The translations under genes were made by a program, and so were the position numbers. The notes below the pieces were generated by a model. The model made no database searches, had not been told where the DNA came from, and was given only the letters and a program-made list of their open reading frames with translations. From contig CAWDVH010000001.1 in assembly GCA_963805705.1 (NCBI GenBank), positions 2,356,001 through 2,420,000 on the forward strand: a DNA stretch of 64,000 bases. The letters run 5' to 3'. Shown in pieces: positions 26,101 through 34,386 of this stretch (positions are counted from its first letter, which is position 1; the number at the start of each line of letters is the position of its first letter). This DNA is from CAWDVH01 sp963805705 (GTDB lineage Bacteria; Actinomycetota; Actinomycetes; Streptosporangiales; Streptosporangiaceae).

Positions 26101-27255
26101 CTGGAGACGGCGCTCGCGCGTCTGCCGATGGATCACCCTGATCGGGCCCTAGTGCTGGCCATACTGTGTCAGGATCTCACCTACTCAAGTCCGCTCGATC
26201 GCCGGATCGCTCTTGCCGAGGAGGCTCTGGCGATCGCAGAATCTTCCGGCCATGATGCGGTCATTGTCCGGGTCCTCAACCTCATTTACCTTCCGCTCCG
26301 CGTGCCGTCACAACTGGAACAATCGCTGACTCAAACGGCCGACGCGCTGGCCCGGGCTGAGCGGCTTGGTGACCCGGTCCAGCTGCTCTGGGCGCTGGGC
26401 TGGCGCGCGTCAATTGTCGCCAGCACTGGTGATATCGATGAGATGAACCATTGCCTCGAGCGCGTCCAGTCGATGGCTGCCCAGATCAACCAGCCGAGCC
26501 TGAATTGGATCGTGAATTGCGAATTGGCAGCAAGCGCACTCGCCGTCGGCGACCTCGAGCGAGCTGAGCTGCTCATAGATAACGCGTTCAACATTGGCAC
26601 AAGTATTGACGAGCCTGACGTCGATGTTTATTTCAAGGCGCAAGTACTCGGAATATCGGCGCGTCGCGGGACCCTCGGCGACATCGCCTCGCTCATTGCT
26701 CAAACCGTGAGCGAGAATCCTGGTATCCCATCTCTTCGCGGGAATCTAGCCAGAGCTTACGTGCAAGGAAAACGGGTGGACGAAGCACGGTCTCTGCTCG
26801 ACGAATTTGCCAGGTCTGGCTTCCACCTTCCGCTTGACTTCCTGTGGCTTATCGGGATGGTCGGCTGGGCCGAGGTAGCTATTGCCTGCCGGGACCCGGC
26901 GTACGCCGGACCCCTCTTCGATCGTCTGGCGCCCTGGGCAGATCACTTTCCCTACATTGACGTCGCGAGCGAGGGTCCGGTCAGCCTGTACCTGGGCGGG
27001 CTCTGCGCGGTACTCGGCCGCTACGGCGAGGCCGACGCATATTTTGCCCAGTCCGCCGATTTCTGCGAGCGCTTCGGCACCAGCTGCTTTGCCGCCCAGA
27101 CCGACCTCTGGTGGGGGAGGATGCTCGCCGAGCGCAACTCAGCGGGCGATGCTGACCGGGCACGCCCGCTTTTCTCGCGGGCGCACGCCATCGCACTGGC
27201 TCACGGTTACGGGGGCATCCAGAGCGATGCCGCAGAAGCGCTGCAGCACCTGTAA
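23173..27255 (+). CDS. Pseudokinase - class III cyclase - AAA ATPase - TPR regulator
   Basis: This is a 1360-residue multidomain protein. Residues 1-220 resemble a degenerate Ser/Thr kinase: IVHGDVRPEHVLVTAQDAV replaces the HRD and DKxxN signature and LMFGG stands at the DFG place, so catalysis is unlikely. At about 244-400 a class III cyclase follows (VTFLLTDIERSTDLWE, QGEGDSTLSVF) with both metal Asp; the usual Asn-Arg site reads SVSRTAR, so Asn is Ser. AAA Walker A GEAGLGKTT is near 486 and Walker B VVLVLDDLQWAD near 600. TPR-like helices fill the rest and no C-terminal HTH is seen. It probably senses a signal and acts through partner proteins. Codons covering 26.2-26.9 kb are noticeably less GC-rich. 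Confidence 0.88.
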   Translation: MNIFGERYVPVGSVETPDGELIDAIDSFHARPVALLVRTAVPGARRDELVAQTRALMSLPPHLNVSTVRDAFFAGDRYVVVMDRAEGQTLAGVLAARGVPGLPVSAVLGYLEQLAAAVDHLHRQRPPIVHGDVRPEHVLVTAQDAVVLMFGGTASGAGAAGDSAGDIAGFGATAVQLLTGSRPGTARDASSDAPMWECVDPDAAKHLSRILRRALDQDAARRPGSAGAIVERLRAWRSADLPAGAVTFLLTDIERSTDLWEAHPLVMASVIARHHEIVADCIDAHGGRQPRSQGEGDSTLSVFSRATDAVGAALAVQHALRAEPWPDGIELRVRAGLHTGEAEVRGGDYFGASVSRTARIRALARGCEVLLSQTTAQLAMDRLPAGAELCPAGRHALKGLAREEDIFQLRAPGLVDAPLPVLEAETLEMRRQSPDRAAASVPLPNRLGVRPPAGVVGREAEISTIAHALKRVADGEGRETLLVSGEAGLGKTTLVAEAAQAAFDTGAYVLFGHCEEDLATPYQLFAEALAHFVAHADEEQLGQVGQHAAELARLVPALASRIPGLAPSKATDADTERYLLFAAVVGVLATLSHSQPVVLVLDDLQWADKGSLLLLRHLAAAEQAVRVLILGTYRDGELSSSHPLTDTLAALHRQSRVSRIELAGLDDTGVVALLEATAGHTLDDAGVGLAHAVHRETDGNPFFVTEVLRHLSETGVIYQDATGRWTADDSPEQMALPDSVRVVIGARVGRLGQDAERVLSVASVIGRDFDLDLLARATQTSEDELLDVLDAAAAVTLVRELPGVAGRYSFAHALIQHTLYEDLGPTRRARAHRRVAEALEVLCGDHPGARVGELARHWSNATEPSVLAKAIRYSREAADAALAALAPHDALRYYAQALALCGQAHDPDPILSLDLTVGLGTAQRQTGDPAYRGTLLSAARRAAEQGDTGRLVGAVLASDRGFFSTFGTVNPDNIEILETALARLPMDHPDRALVLAILCQDLTYSSPLDRRIALAEEALAIAESSGHDAVIVRVLNLIYLPLRVPSQLEQSLTQTADALARAERLGDPVQLLWALGWRASIVASTGDIDEMNHCLERVQSMAAQINQPSLNWIVNCELAASALAVGDLERAELLIDNAFNIGTSIDEPDVDVYFKAQVLGISARRGTLGDIASLIAQTVSENPGIPSLRGNLARAYVQGKRVDEARSLLDEFARSGFHLPLDFLWLIGMVGWAEVAIACRDPAYAGPLFDRLAPWADHFPYIDVASEGPVSLYLGGLCAVLGRYGEADAYFAQSADFCERFGTSCFAAQTDLWWGRMLAERNSAGDADRARPLFSRAHAIALAHGYGGIQSDAAEALQHL

Positions 27256-27417
27256 CGACAGCCAGCCGGGCCACCGGGCACGCCTGGGCGGCTTGACTCA
27301 TCCAGAGGCCGGGAGCTAAATGGCCGTACATAGATTCCGCTCAGTCGGCCACGACAGGCAGGCGAGCGCGGGGGACGCGCGATCATCGGCGTCACGCCGG
27401 CCCGGGAGGGGAGCCTG

Positions 27418-28611
27418 GTGACCTCCATCGCGATGGCCCTGGCCCGGTGGGCCCACGACCTGCAGCCGGCCGCCGAGGATCTCGCGCTGGCGCAGCGATC
27501 GCTGGCGGACACCGTGGCCGTCACGCTCGCCGCCCGCGATCACCGGGTGACGCAGCTGACCGCGGGCTTTCCTGATGGCCTCCGCTGGGCCGTGGCCGGG
27601 CACGTCCTGGACTTCGACGACCTGCACATGCCGTCCACGGCGCACGTCAGCGCGATCTGCGTCCCCACATCGCTGGCCACGGGCGGCGGGGCTCGGGCCT
27701 ATCTCGCGGCCGCCGGGGTGATGGCGCGGCTCGGTACGGCCCTGGGCTGGCCGCATTACTCAGCGGGCTGGCACGCCACCTGCACGGCCGGGGCACCGGC
27801 CAGCGCCGCCGGCGCGGCGGTGGCGCTGGGGCTGCCCGCCGATCAGATTGCCACGGCCATCGCGCTGGCCATTCCGGGCGCCGGCGGGGTCCAGCGCGCC
27901 TTCGGCACGGACGCCAAGTCGCTTCAGGTCGGCTTCGCCGTCGAGGCCGGGATCCGCGCCGCGACGCTGGCGGCGGCCGGAGCGCGCGCCGATCCGTCTG
28001 CCCTCGACATGTGGCTGGGGCTGACGGGGGGCGATGCGGCCGCGGTGGACCTGCGCGGCCCGGCGGTCCCCGGCGGGCTGGCGGTCAAGATCTACCCGTG
28101 CTGCTATGCGCTGCAGCGGCCGATCAGCGCACTGGCCGGGCTGGCCGGGCCGGGCCTGGCTCCCGCCGACGTTCGCCGGATCATGCTGCGGACGCCGGAG
28201 GCAGCAGTGGCACCGCTGATCCATCACCAGCCGGAGACCGGCCTGCAGGGCAAGTTCAGCCTGGAGTATGCGGCCGCCGCCGCGCTGCTGGACGGCTACC
28301 CGGGCTTCAGCAGCTTCACGGACGCGGCCGTGCGCCGGGACGCCGCGCGGCGGCTGGCCGGCCTGGTCGAGATCAAGCTCGATCCGGGGGGCACCTGGCT
28401 GCTGGACGGCGAGCTCGAGGCGGAGATTCACACCGCCAGCGGCGAAGTCCTGCGGGTCACCCAGCGATTCCCGCCCGGATCCCCGGCCCGGCCGCCATCG
28501 GCCGGCCAGCTGGACGCCAAGCTCGCCGACTGCGTCCGCGGGCTGGACACCGACCCCGCGCTGTGGACGTGGGAGAACGCCGCCGACACGCTGCGGCGAT
28601 TCTGCCCGTGA
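27418..28611 (+). CDS. MmgE/PrpD-family protein (2-methylcitrate dehydratase-like)
   Basis: The 397-residue protein starts at GTG 27418, preceded by GGAGGGGAG. It has DTVAVTLAARDHRVTQL, HVLDFDDLHMPSTAHVSA (the DFDD and His active-site region), the central GWHATCTAGAPASAAGAAVALGL and YPCCYALQRPI. The family average is about 450 residues, so it is slightly short in the early region. MmgE/PrpD proteins dehydrate 2-methylcitrate or act on other hydroxy-acids such as iminodisuccinate and cis-aconitate. A class III CoA-transferase and an aldehyde dehydrogenase follow on the same strand, so a branched or aromatic acid degradation operon is more likely than the propionate cycle. Confidence 0.85.
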   Translation: MTSIAMALARWAHDLQPAAEDLALAQRSLADTVAVTLAARDHRVTQLTAGFPDGLRWAVAGHVLDFDDLHMPSTAHVSAICVPTSLATGGGARAYLAAAGVMARLGTALGWPHYSAGWHATCTAGAPASAAGAAVALGLPADQIATAIALAIPGAGGVQRAFGTDAKSLQVGFAVEAGIRAATLAAAGARADPSALDMWLGLTGGDAAAVDLRGPAVPGGLAVKIYPCCYALQRPISALAGLAGPGLAPADVRRIMLRTPEAAVAPLIHHQPETGLQGKFSLEYAAAAALLDGYPGFSSFTDAAVRRDAARRLAGLVEIKLDPGGTWLLDGELEAEIHTASGEVLRVTQRFPPGSPARPPSAGQLDAKLADCVRGLDTDPALWTWENAADTLRRFCP

Positions 28612-28653
28612 CCGGCAGCAGCGGCCGACTGACTCCGCGCGCCGAGGAGAGGC

Positions 28654-28707
28654 ATGGATGAGCTGACTGAGGTCGAGCGCGCGGTCGCGCACTCGGTCGT
28701 GCCGTGA
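28654..28707 (+). CDS. Possible 17-residue leader peptide
   Basis: ATG at 28654 with GAGGAGAGGC upstream opens a frame of 17 codons (MDELTEVERAVAHSVVP). Its TGA overlaps the CoA-transferase GTG as GTGA. It might couple translation of the downstream gene, or be a remnant of a lost reading frame. Nothing similar was recognised. Confidence 0.25.
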   Translation: MDELTEVERAVAHSVVP

Positions 28708-29876
28708 CGCCTGCCCCGCTGGACGGCATCACGGTCGTCGCGCTGGAGCAGGCGGTGGCGGCCCCGTTCGCCACCCGCCAGCTCGCCGATCTCGGCGCAC
28801 GGGTGATCAAGGTCGAGCGGCCGGGCGGCGGCGACTTCGCCCGTGGCTACGACCGCACCGTCCACGGCCAGGCCAGCTACTTCGTCTGGCTGAACCGCGG
28901 CAAGGAAAGCATCGAGCTCGATGTCAAGAGCGGGTACGGCCAGGCCGTCCTGCAGGCTCTGGCCGGCCGCGCGGATGTGTTCGTGCAGAATCTGGCGCCG
29001 GGAGCGGCCGAGCGGCTGGGCTGCGGCGCGCAGCAGCTGCGCGAGCGATACCCCCGCCTGATCACCTGCTCGATCTCCGGCTACGGCCCCGACGGCCCTT
29101 ACCAGCACAAGAAGGCCTACGACCTGCTGGTTCAGTGCGAAGCCGGCCTGCTGTCGGTCACCGGTACCCCCGACAGCCCGGCGAAGGCCGGCATCTCCGT
29201 CGCCGATATCGCCGCCGGGATGTACGCCTACAGCGGCGTGCTGACCGCCCTGTACGAGCGGGAGCGGACGGGGCAGGGCACCAGTTTCGACGTATCCATG
29301 CTGGAAGCCCTCGGCGAGTGGATGAGCCAGCCGTTCTACTACAGCGTCTACGGCGGCCAGCCTGCGCGCCGGACCGGCGCCCGGCACGCCTCCATCGCCC
29401 CGTACGGCCCGTACGCCTGCTCCGACGGCAGCCAGATGTTCATCGGCCTGCAGAACGACCGCGAGTGGGCCGTGCTGTGCGAGCAGGTCCTGCACCGGCC
29501 CGACCTGATCAGCGACCGCCGGTTTCGCACCAACCCCGATCGCGTCGCCCACGACAGCGAGCTGACGGCGATTATCGAGGCCGCGCTGGAGTCCGTGCCG
29601 GCCGGTCAGCTCGCCGCGCTGCTGGACGAGGCCGGGATCGCCAGTGCCCGGCTGCGCACGCCCGCGGAGTTCGCCGGCCACCCCCAGCTCGAGGCGCGGG
29701 ACCGGTGGCGCGAGGTCGACTCCCCGGCCGGCCCGGTGCGCGCGCTGCTGCCTCCCGTCACCGTGCCCGGCCGCGAGGCCGCCATGGGCGCCATCCCGGC
29801 CCTCGGCCAGCACACCGCCGCCATCCTGGCCGAGCTCGAGCTGAGCCAGGGCACGCCGCTGAAAGGACCGTCATGA
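28704..29876 (+). CDS. Class III CoA-transferase (CaiB/BaiF family)
   Basis: The 390-residue protein starts at GTG 28704. DGITVVALEQAVAAPFATRQLADLGARVIKVERPGGGD is the usual N-terminal unit. DVFVQNLAPGAAERLG and the active-site stretch GISVADIAAGMYAYSG follow, with the catalytic Asp at about residue 168. These enzymes move CoA between carboxylic acids via an aspartyl-CoA anhydride. ATGA overlap with the aldehyde dehydrogenase indicates a shared mRNA. A likely role is activation of an organic acid using succinyl-CoA or acetyl-CoA; neither substrate can be read from sequence. Confidence 0.92.
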   Translation: MTPAPLDGITVVALEQAVAAPFATRQLADLGARVIKVERPGGGDFARGYDRTVHGQASYFVWLNRGKESIELDVKSGYGQAVLQALAGRADVFVQNLAPGAAERLGCGAQQLRERYPRLITCSISGYGPDGPYQHKKAYDLLVQCEAGLLSVTGTPDSPAKAGISVADIAAGMYAYSGVLTALYERERTGQGTSFDVSMLEALGEWMSQPFYYSVYGGQPARRTGARHASIAPYGPYACSDGSQMFIGLQNDREWAVLCEQVLHRPDLISDRRFRTNPDRVAHDSELTAIIEAALESVPAGQLAALLDEAGIASARLRTPAEFAGHPQLEARDRWREVDSPAGPVRALLPPVTVPGREAAMGAIPALGQHTAAILAELELSQGTPLKGPS

Positions 29877-31368
29877 CCTCGCCGCCTGCGGCCGCCGCCG
29901 CGCCGCTGCCCCGTTATCCGCTCGTCATCGACGGCCAGCAGGTCGAGGCCGCCTCGGGGCGCAGGTACGACACCACCGACCCGTTCCTGGGTGCCACCTG
30001 GGCCAGCGCGGCGGACGGTGACGCAGCCGACGTCGACCTGGCGGTGGCAGCGGCCAGGCGGGCGCTGACCGGGCCGTGGGGCCAGCTCACCGGGTTCGGC
30101 CGGGCCCGGCTGCTGCGCAGGCTGGCCGGCCTCATCGCCAGGGACGCCGACCAGCTGGCTGGCATCGAGACGCGCGACACCGGCAAGCTGCTGCGCGAGA
30201 TGCGTGGGCAGCTGGCGAGCATCCCCGAGTGGTTCTACTACTTCGCCGGGCTCGCTGACAAGCTGCAGGGCTCGACCATTCCCGCCGACAAGCCGAACTT
30301 CCTCGTCTACACCCGCCACGAGCCGGCGTCGTGGCCGCGATCGTGCCCTGGAACTCACCGCTGCTGCTGCTGACCTGGAAGCTCGCGCCCGCGCTGGCCG
30401 CGGGCTGCACGGTGGTGGCCAAGCCCAGCGACTACTCTCCCGCGTCCGCGGTCGAGCTGGCTGCCCTGGTCGAGGAAGCCGGCTTCCCGCCGGGAGTGTT
30501 CAATGTCGTGACCGGCTTCGGGCCGGCCGTAGGCCAGGCCCTCGCCGCGCACCCGGACGTCGACAAGGTCGCTTTCACGGGCTCGACCCGCGTGGGCGCC
30601 GAGGTGGCCAGGGCGGCGGCGGGCAACATCACCGGCGTCCTGCTTGAGCTGGGCGGCAAGTCCGCCCATCTGGTCTTCGACGACGCCGACCTTGATGCCG
30701 CCTGCAACGGGATCCTGGCCGGTGTCTTCGCCGCCACCGGCCAGACCTGCATGGCCGGATCCCGGCTGCTGGTCAGCCGCGGCGTGCACGACGAGCTCGT
30801 GGCCAGGATCGTCAGCCGCGCGCAGGGAATCCGCCTCGGGGACCCGCGCGCGGGCGACACCGAGATGGGCCCGGTCGCCACCGAGCCCCAGTACCGCAAG
30901 GTCCTCTCCTTCCTGGACTCCGCCGTGAGCGAGGGGGCAACCGTGGCGGCCGGCGGCCATGCCGAGGAGCGTCTCGGTGGCTACTTCGTCCAGCCGACCG
31001 TGCTCACCAACGTCCGCCCGGCCATGACCGTGGCCTGCGAGGAGGTTTTCGGCCCGGTGCTGTCGGTCATCCCGTTCGACACCGAGGAAGAGGCGCTCCG
31101 CCTGGCCAACGACAGCCGTTACGGACTGGCCGGGGCCGTCTGGACCAAGGACATCCACCGCGGCCACCGCGTGGCGCACGCCCTGCGGGCCGGCACCGTG
31201 TGGATCAACGCCTACCGGGTCGTCGGCCCCGACGTCCCGTTCGGCGGCTTCGGCCTGTCCGGGCTCGGGCGCGAGAACGGCATCGACGCGGTCCATGAGT
31301 ACACCCAGGTCAAGGCCATCTGGGTGGAGCTCACCGGCGGGACCCGCGACCCGTTCACCCTCGGGTGA
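29873..31368 (+). pseudogene. NAD(P)-dependent aldehyde dehydrogenase, frameshifted near 30322
   Basis: The first frame (ATG 29873) carries the N-terminal cofactor-domain half up to TRHEP. The next frame resumes with GVVAAIVPWNSPLLLLTWKLAPALAAG and contains LELGGKSAHLVFDDAD (general-base Glu), TGQTCMAGSRLLV (catalytic Cys), FGPVLSV and PFGGFGLSGLGREN. Family consensus at the break is EPVGVVAAI. Loss of a 4-bp CGGT unit between short CGG repeats, or of a single base, would produce the observed AGCCGGCGTCG. Rejoined, it would be about 499 residues, normal for the family. With the PrpD-like protein and the CoA-transferase it would oxidise an aldehyde intermediate to an acid. Confidence 0.85.
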
Positions 31369-31451
31369 GCGAGACCGTGCCGCCCGGCGAGATCGCGGTC
31401 CCCGGCCGCCAGGTCACGGTCCAGCGGGGCTAGGGGTGACCCGCGGCCCGG

Positions 31452-34340
31452 TCAGGGCCGCTGGCCGAGGGCCAGCACCAGGATCTCCTCGGACGTCAGT
31501 GCCCGCCCGGCGGCATACTCGGCGTCGAAGGCCCCGGCGCCCATCGCCGAGCGGAGGCGCCGGCAATCGCGATCGCGCAAGCCGCCTTCCAGGGGCTCGA
31601 CGGTCTCGCCCAGGGCGGCCAGGACCTCCTGTCCCGCGCCGTGGAGCCGCGCGGCCCGGCCCATCTCGGCCCGGCCCATCTCGGCCTGGGTTGTCTCGGC
31701 CTGGGTTGTCTCGGCCTGGGTTATCTCGGCCTGGGTTATCTCGGCCTGGGTTATCTCGGCCTGGGTTATCTCGGTCCGGCTCCTCTCGGCCCGGCCGCTG
31801 CCGGCCATGGCCAGGCCGATCAGCGCGTAAGCGATGCTCGCCTTCAGCTGCGCGCGCCTGGCCAGGTCGAGCGATTCGGCGAAGAGGCCCTCGGCGGCAC
31901 CCGGCGAGCCGCTGAGGTACTCGGCCAGACCCAGGTTGAAAGTCTCGTAGACCACGCCATAGCGGTCGTTCAGCGCCCGGGCGATGTCGAGCGACTCGAG
32001 CAGGTGGCCGCGCGCGGTATCCAGGTCGCCCATCGACAGCTCGGCGTAGCCGATGTTGCCCACCATCGTCCCCACCTCGCGCTGGTCACCAACCTGGCGG
32101 TAGAGCAGCAAGGCCTCGGCCGCATCGCGCCTCGCGCCCACATGATCGCCCCCGACGTCCACGGCGAACGACCGGACCGCGAGCAGCCGGGCCATGAGAT
32201 GCGGCTCGTCGAGCCGGCGCGCCAGCCCCAGGCCCGACTCGATCAGCGGCAGCACGCTGTCCTGCTGCCCCTGGCGCAGCAGGACGAAGGCCCGCACGTA
32301 CAGCAGGTCCGCGACCAGGTACTCATCCCCGGCGGGGCGGGCAATGGCCAGTGCCTCATCGCAGTATTTCTCGGCGATCCCGTAGCCGCCCGCCTGCTCC
32401 AGCAGGTAAGCCGCGGTGGCCAGGGCCCTGGCCCGCAGCAGTGTCGCCCCGCGGGCCGCCGGCACATCGAGGAGCGACCGGAGGGCCTCGACTCCTTCGG
32501 TGGCGTGCCCGCGGGCCTTCCAGAACATGCGCAAGGCGGCGGCCAGCTGGATGCCAGGCGCCGGGTCCGCCTGCTGCAGGCTGAAGGCGATCGCGGCCCG
32601 CAGATTGTCCAGCTCCAGATCGAGACGGTCCAGCCAGCCGGCTTGATCATGCGCCACGAGCTGCGGAACCGCCGTCTGCGCCAGAGCCAGGTAATGGCGG
32701 AAATGGGCCCACCTGGCGTCGTTCGCCGATGCGGGCTGCTGCCCTTCGAGCTGGCGGGCCGCGTACTGCCGGACTGTCTCCAGTAGCCGGTAGCGGCCGG
32801 GCCCGGCGCCCGGGCCGGTGAATTGCACGAGGTTCTTGTCGACCAGCGCTCCGAGGTGCCCGACGACCTCGTCCAGGAGCACGTCCTGGCCCGCGATGAC
32901 CGCCTCGGCGGCGGCCAGGTCGAACCCCCCGGCGAACACCGAAAGACGGGCCAGCGCATGGCGCTCGGCGACGTTGAGCAGATCCCATGACCAGTCGACC
33001 ATGTCCAGCAGCGTCTGCTGGCGCGGCAGGGCCGCGCGCGAGCCGCCGGTCAGGATGGAGAACCGCTGGTCGAGCCGGGCATCCAGCTCGGTCACCGACA
33101 TGACTCGCAGGCAGGCGGCGCCCAGCTCAAGGGCCAGGGGAATGCCGTCGAGCCGCCGGCAGATGCGGCCGACAACCGAGACCGTCCGCTCGTCCCCGGC
33201 GATGGGCACCCCGTGCTGTGCGGCGCGGTCAGCGAAGAGCCGCACCGCCTCCGTGCTGCGGACCGCGTCCGCGTCATCCTCGTCCGCGGGCGTGTCGAGG
33301 GAGGGGACCCGGTATATGCGCTCGCCATCGATGCCGAGCGGCTCACGGCTCGTCGCGAGCAGCGCGACGCGCGGGCAATGGCGCAGGAGCGCGTCCGCGA
33401 GCTTGGCGCACGCGTCAATCACGTGCTCGCAGTTATCCAGCAGCACGAGCAGGCTCCGCCGGCCGATAGCCTCGACGAGCGTGTCGATGAGCGGGCGACC
33501 GGGCTCCTGGAGGATCCCGAGCACGCTGGCCACGGTGACCGCCACGAGGTCCGCATCCGGCAGCGGGGCGAGATCCGCGAACCACACTCCGTCGCCGGAG
33601 CCATCCAGCAGGCCGGCCGCGGCCTGAAGCCCGAGGCGGGTCTTGCCCGCGCCGCCCGGACCGGTGAGCGTGACCAGGCGAGCGGTGGCGATCAGCGCGC
33701 GGACCTCGGCCAGTTCGGCGTCGCGGCCGATGAAACTCGACACCTGGGCCGGGAGGTTGTTCAGCAGCTTCGGGTTGTCGAGCGACCGAAGTGGCGGGAA
33801 GGCCGCCGGAAGCCCGGCCGCCTCAAGCTGGAAGATCTGCTCGGGCCGGCCGAGATCCTTCAGCCGGTGGAAGCCGAGGTCCCGCAGAGAGGCGTCCGCC
33901 GGCATCGAATCGCGGACGAGGGCGGCCGTAGCGGACGAGAGCACGACCTGGCCCCCGTGGGCGACGGCCGCGATACGCGCCGCGCGGTGGACCTCGAGAC
34001 CGACCAGGCCGACGGCCGTTTCCGAGACCTCGCCCGAGTGAACGCCCATGCGGACCCGGACGCTCTCGCCGGGCGGCCAGGAGTGCGAGATGAACGCCCG
34101 CTGCATCTCGATCACTGCGGCCACGCACGCGCTCGGCGACGAGAACACCGCGAAGAACGCGTCGCCCTGGGTGTCCCTCTCCCGGCCGCCGTGCGCGGCC
34201 AGGCCGGCCCGGACGAGCCGGTGGTGATCGGCCAGGACCTCCGCGTAGGCGTCCCCCAGGTGCTGGAGCAGCACCGTGGAACCCTCGATGTCCGTGAAGA
34301 GAAAGGTGAGCGTGTGCGTGGCCACGGCCTGGGCTCTCAT
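31452..34340 (-). CDS. Class III cyclase - NB-ARC ATPase - TPR regulator
   Basis: About 962 residues from ATG 34340; an earlier in-frame ATG at 34379 has no better ribosome site. The cyclase domain at about 5-165 has TLTFLFTDIEGSTVLLQHLGD, DTQGDAFFAVFSSP and VHRAARIAAVA, where the usual Asn is His. The ATPase Walker A GPGGAGKTRLG is near 227 and LVLLDNCEH near 300, followed by winged-helix and TPR segments. No DNA-binding HTH is seen at the C terminus. A pentapeptide repeat (AEITQ) occupies about 847-897. This is the same design as the 23.2-kb regulator but without the kinase-like part. Its role is probably signal-dependent assembly of a regulatory complex. Confidence 0.88.
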   Translation of the reverse strand: MRAQAVATHTLTFLFTDIEGSTVLLQHLGDAYAEVLADHHRLVRAGLAAHGGRERDTQGDAFFAVFSSPSACVAAVIEMQRAFISHSWPPGESVRVRMGVHSGEVSETAVGLVGLEVHRAARIAAVAHGGQVVLSSATAALVRDSMPADASLRDLGFHRLKDLGRPEQIFQLEAAGLPAAFPPLRSLDNPKLLNNLPAQVSSFIGRDAELAEVRALIATARLVTLTGPGGAGKTRLGLQAAAGLLDGSGDGVWFADLAPLPDADLVAVTVASVLGILQEPGRPLIDTLVEAIGRRSLLVLLDNCEHVIDACAKLADALLRHCPRVALLATSREPLGIDGERIYRVPSLDTPADEDDADAVRSTEAVRLFADRAAQHGVPIAGDERTVSVVGRICRRLDGIPLALELGAACLRVMSVTELDARLDQRFSILTGGSRAALPRQQTLLDMVDWSWDLLNVAERHALARLSVFAGGFDLAAAEAVIAGQDVLLDEVVGHLGALVDKNLVQFTGPGAGPGRYRLLETVRQYAARQLEGQQPASANDARWAHFRHYLALAQTAVPQLVAHDQAGWLDRLDLELDNLRAAIAFSLQQADPAPGIQLAAALRMFWKARGHATEGVEALRSLLDVPAARGATLLRARALATAAYLLEQAGGYGIAEKYCDEALAIARPAGDEYLVADLLYVRAFVLLRQGQQDSVLPLIESGLGLARRLDEPHLMARLLAVRSFAVDVGGDHVGARRDAAEALLLYRQVGDQREVGTMVGNIGYAELSMGDLDTARGHLLESLDIARALNDRYGVVYETFNLGLAEYLSGSPGAAEGLFAESLDLARRAQLKASIAYALIGLAMAGSGRAERSRTEITQAEITQAEITQAEITQAETTQAETTQAEMGRAEMGRAARLHGAGQEVLAALGETVEPLEGGLRDRDCRRLRSAMGAGAFDAEYAAGRALTSEEILVLALGQRP
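31651..31800. repeat. Ten 15-bp tandem units encoding AEITQ-like pentapeptides
   Basis: The unit TCGGCCTGGGTTATC or close variants occurs ten times without a break, the middle four being identical. On the minus strand it encodes AEITQ, AETTQ and AEMGR repeats, an Ala/Glu-rich helix. All units keep frame. Copy number is likely to vary among strains. Confidence 0.9.
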
Positions 34341-34386
34341 CTGAGCTGGACACCGCCAGGATCGCGGTGCATCGCGCACTGCCGCA

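Noticed and set aside
28428..29813. A 461-codon minus-strand frame opposite the CoA-transferase gene
   Set aside because: It shadows a gene with a clear catalytic Asp motif and has no recognisable domain.
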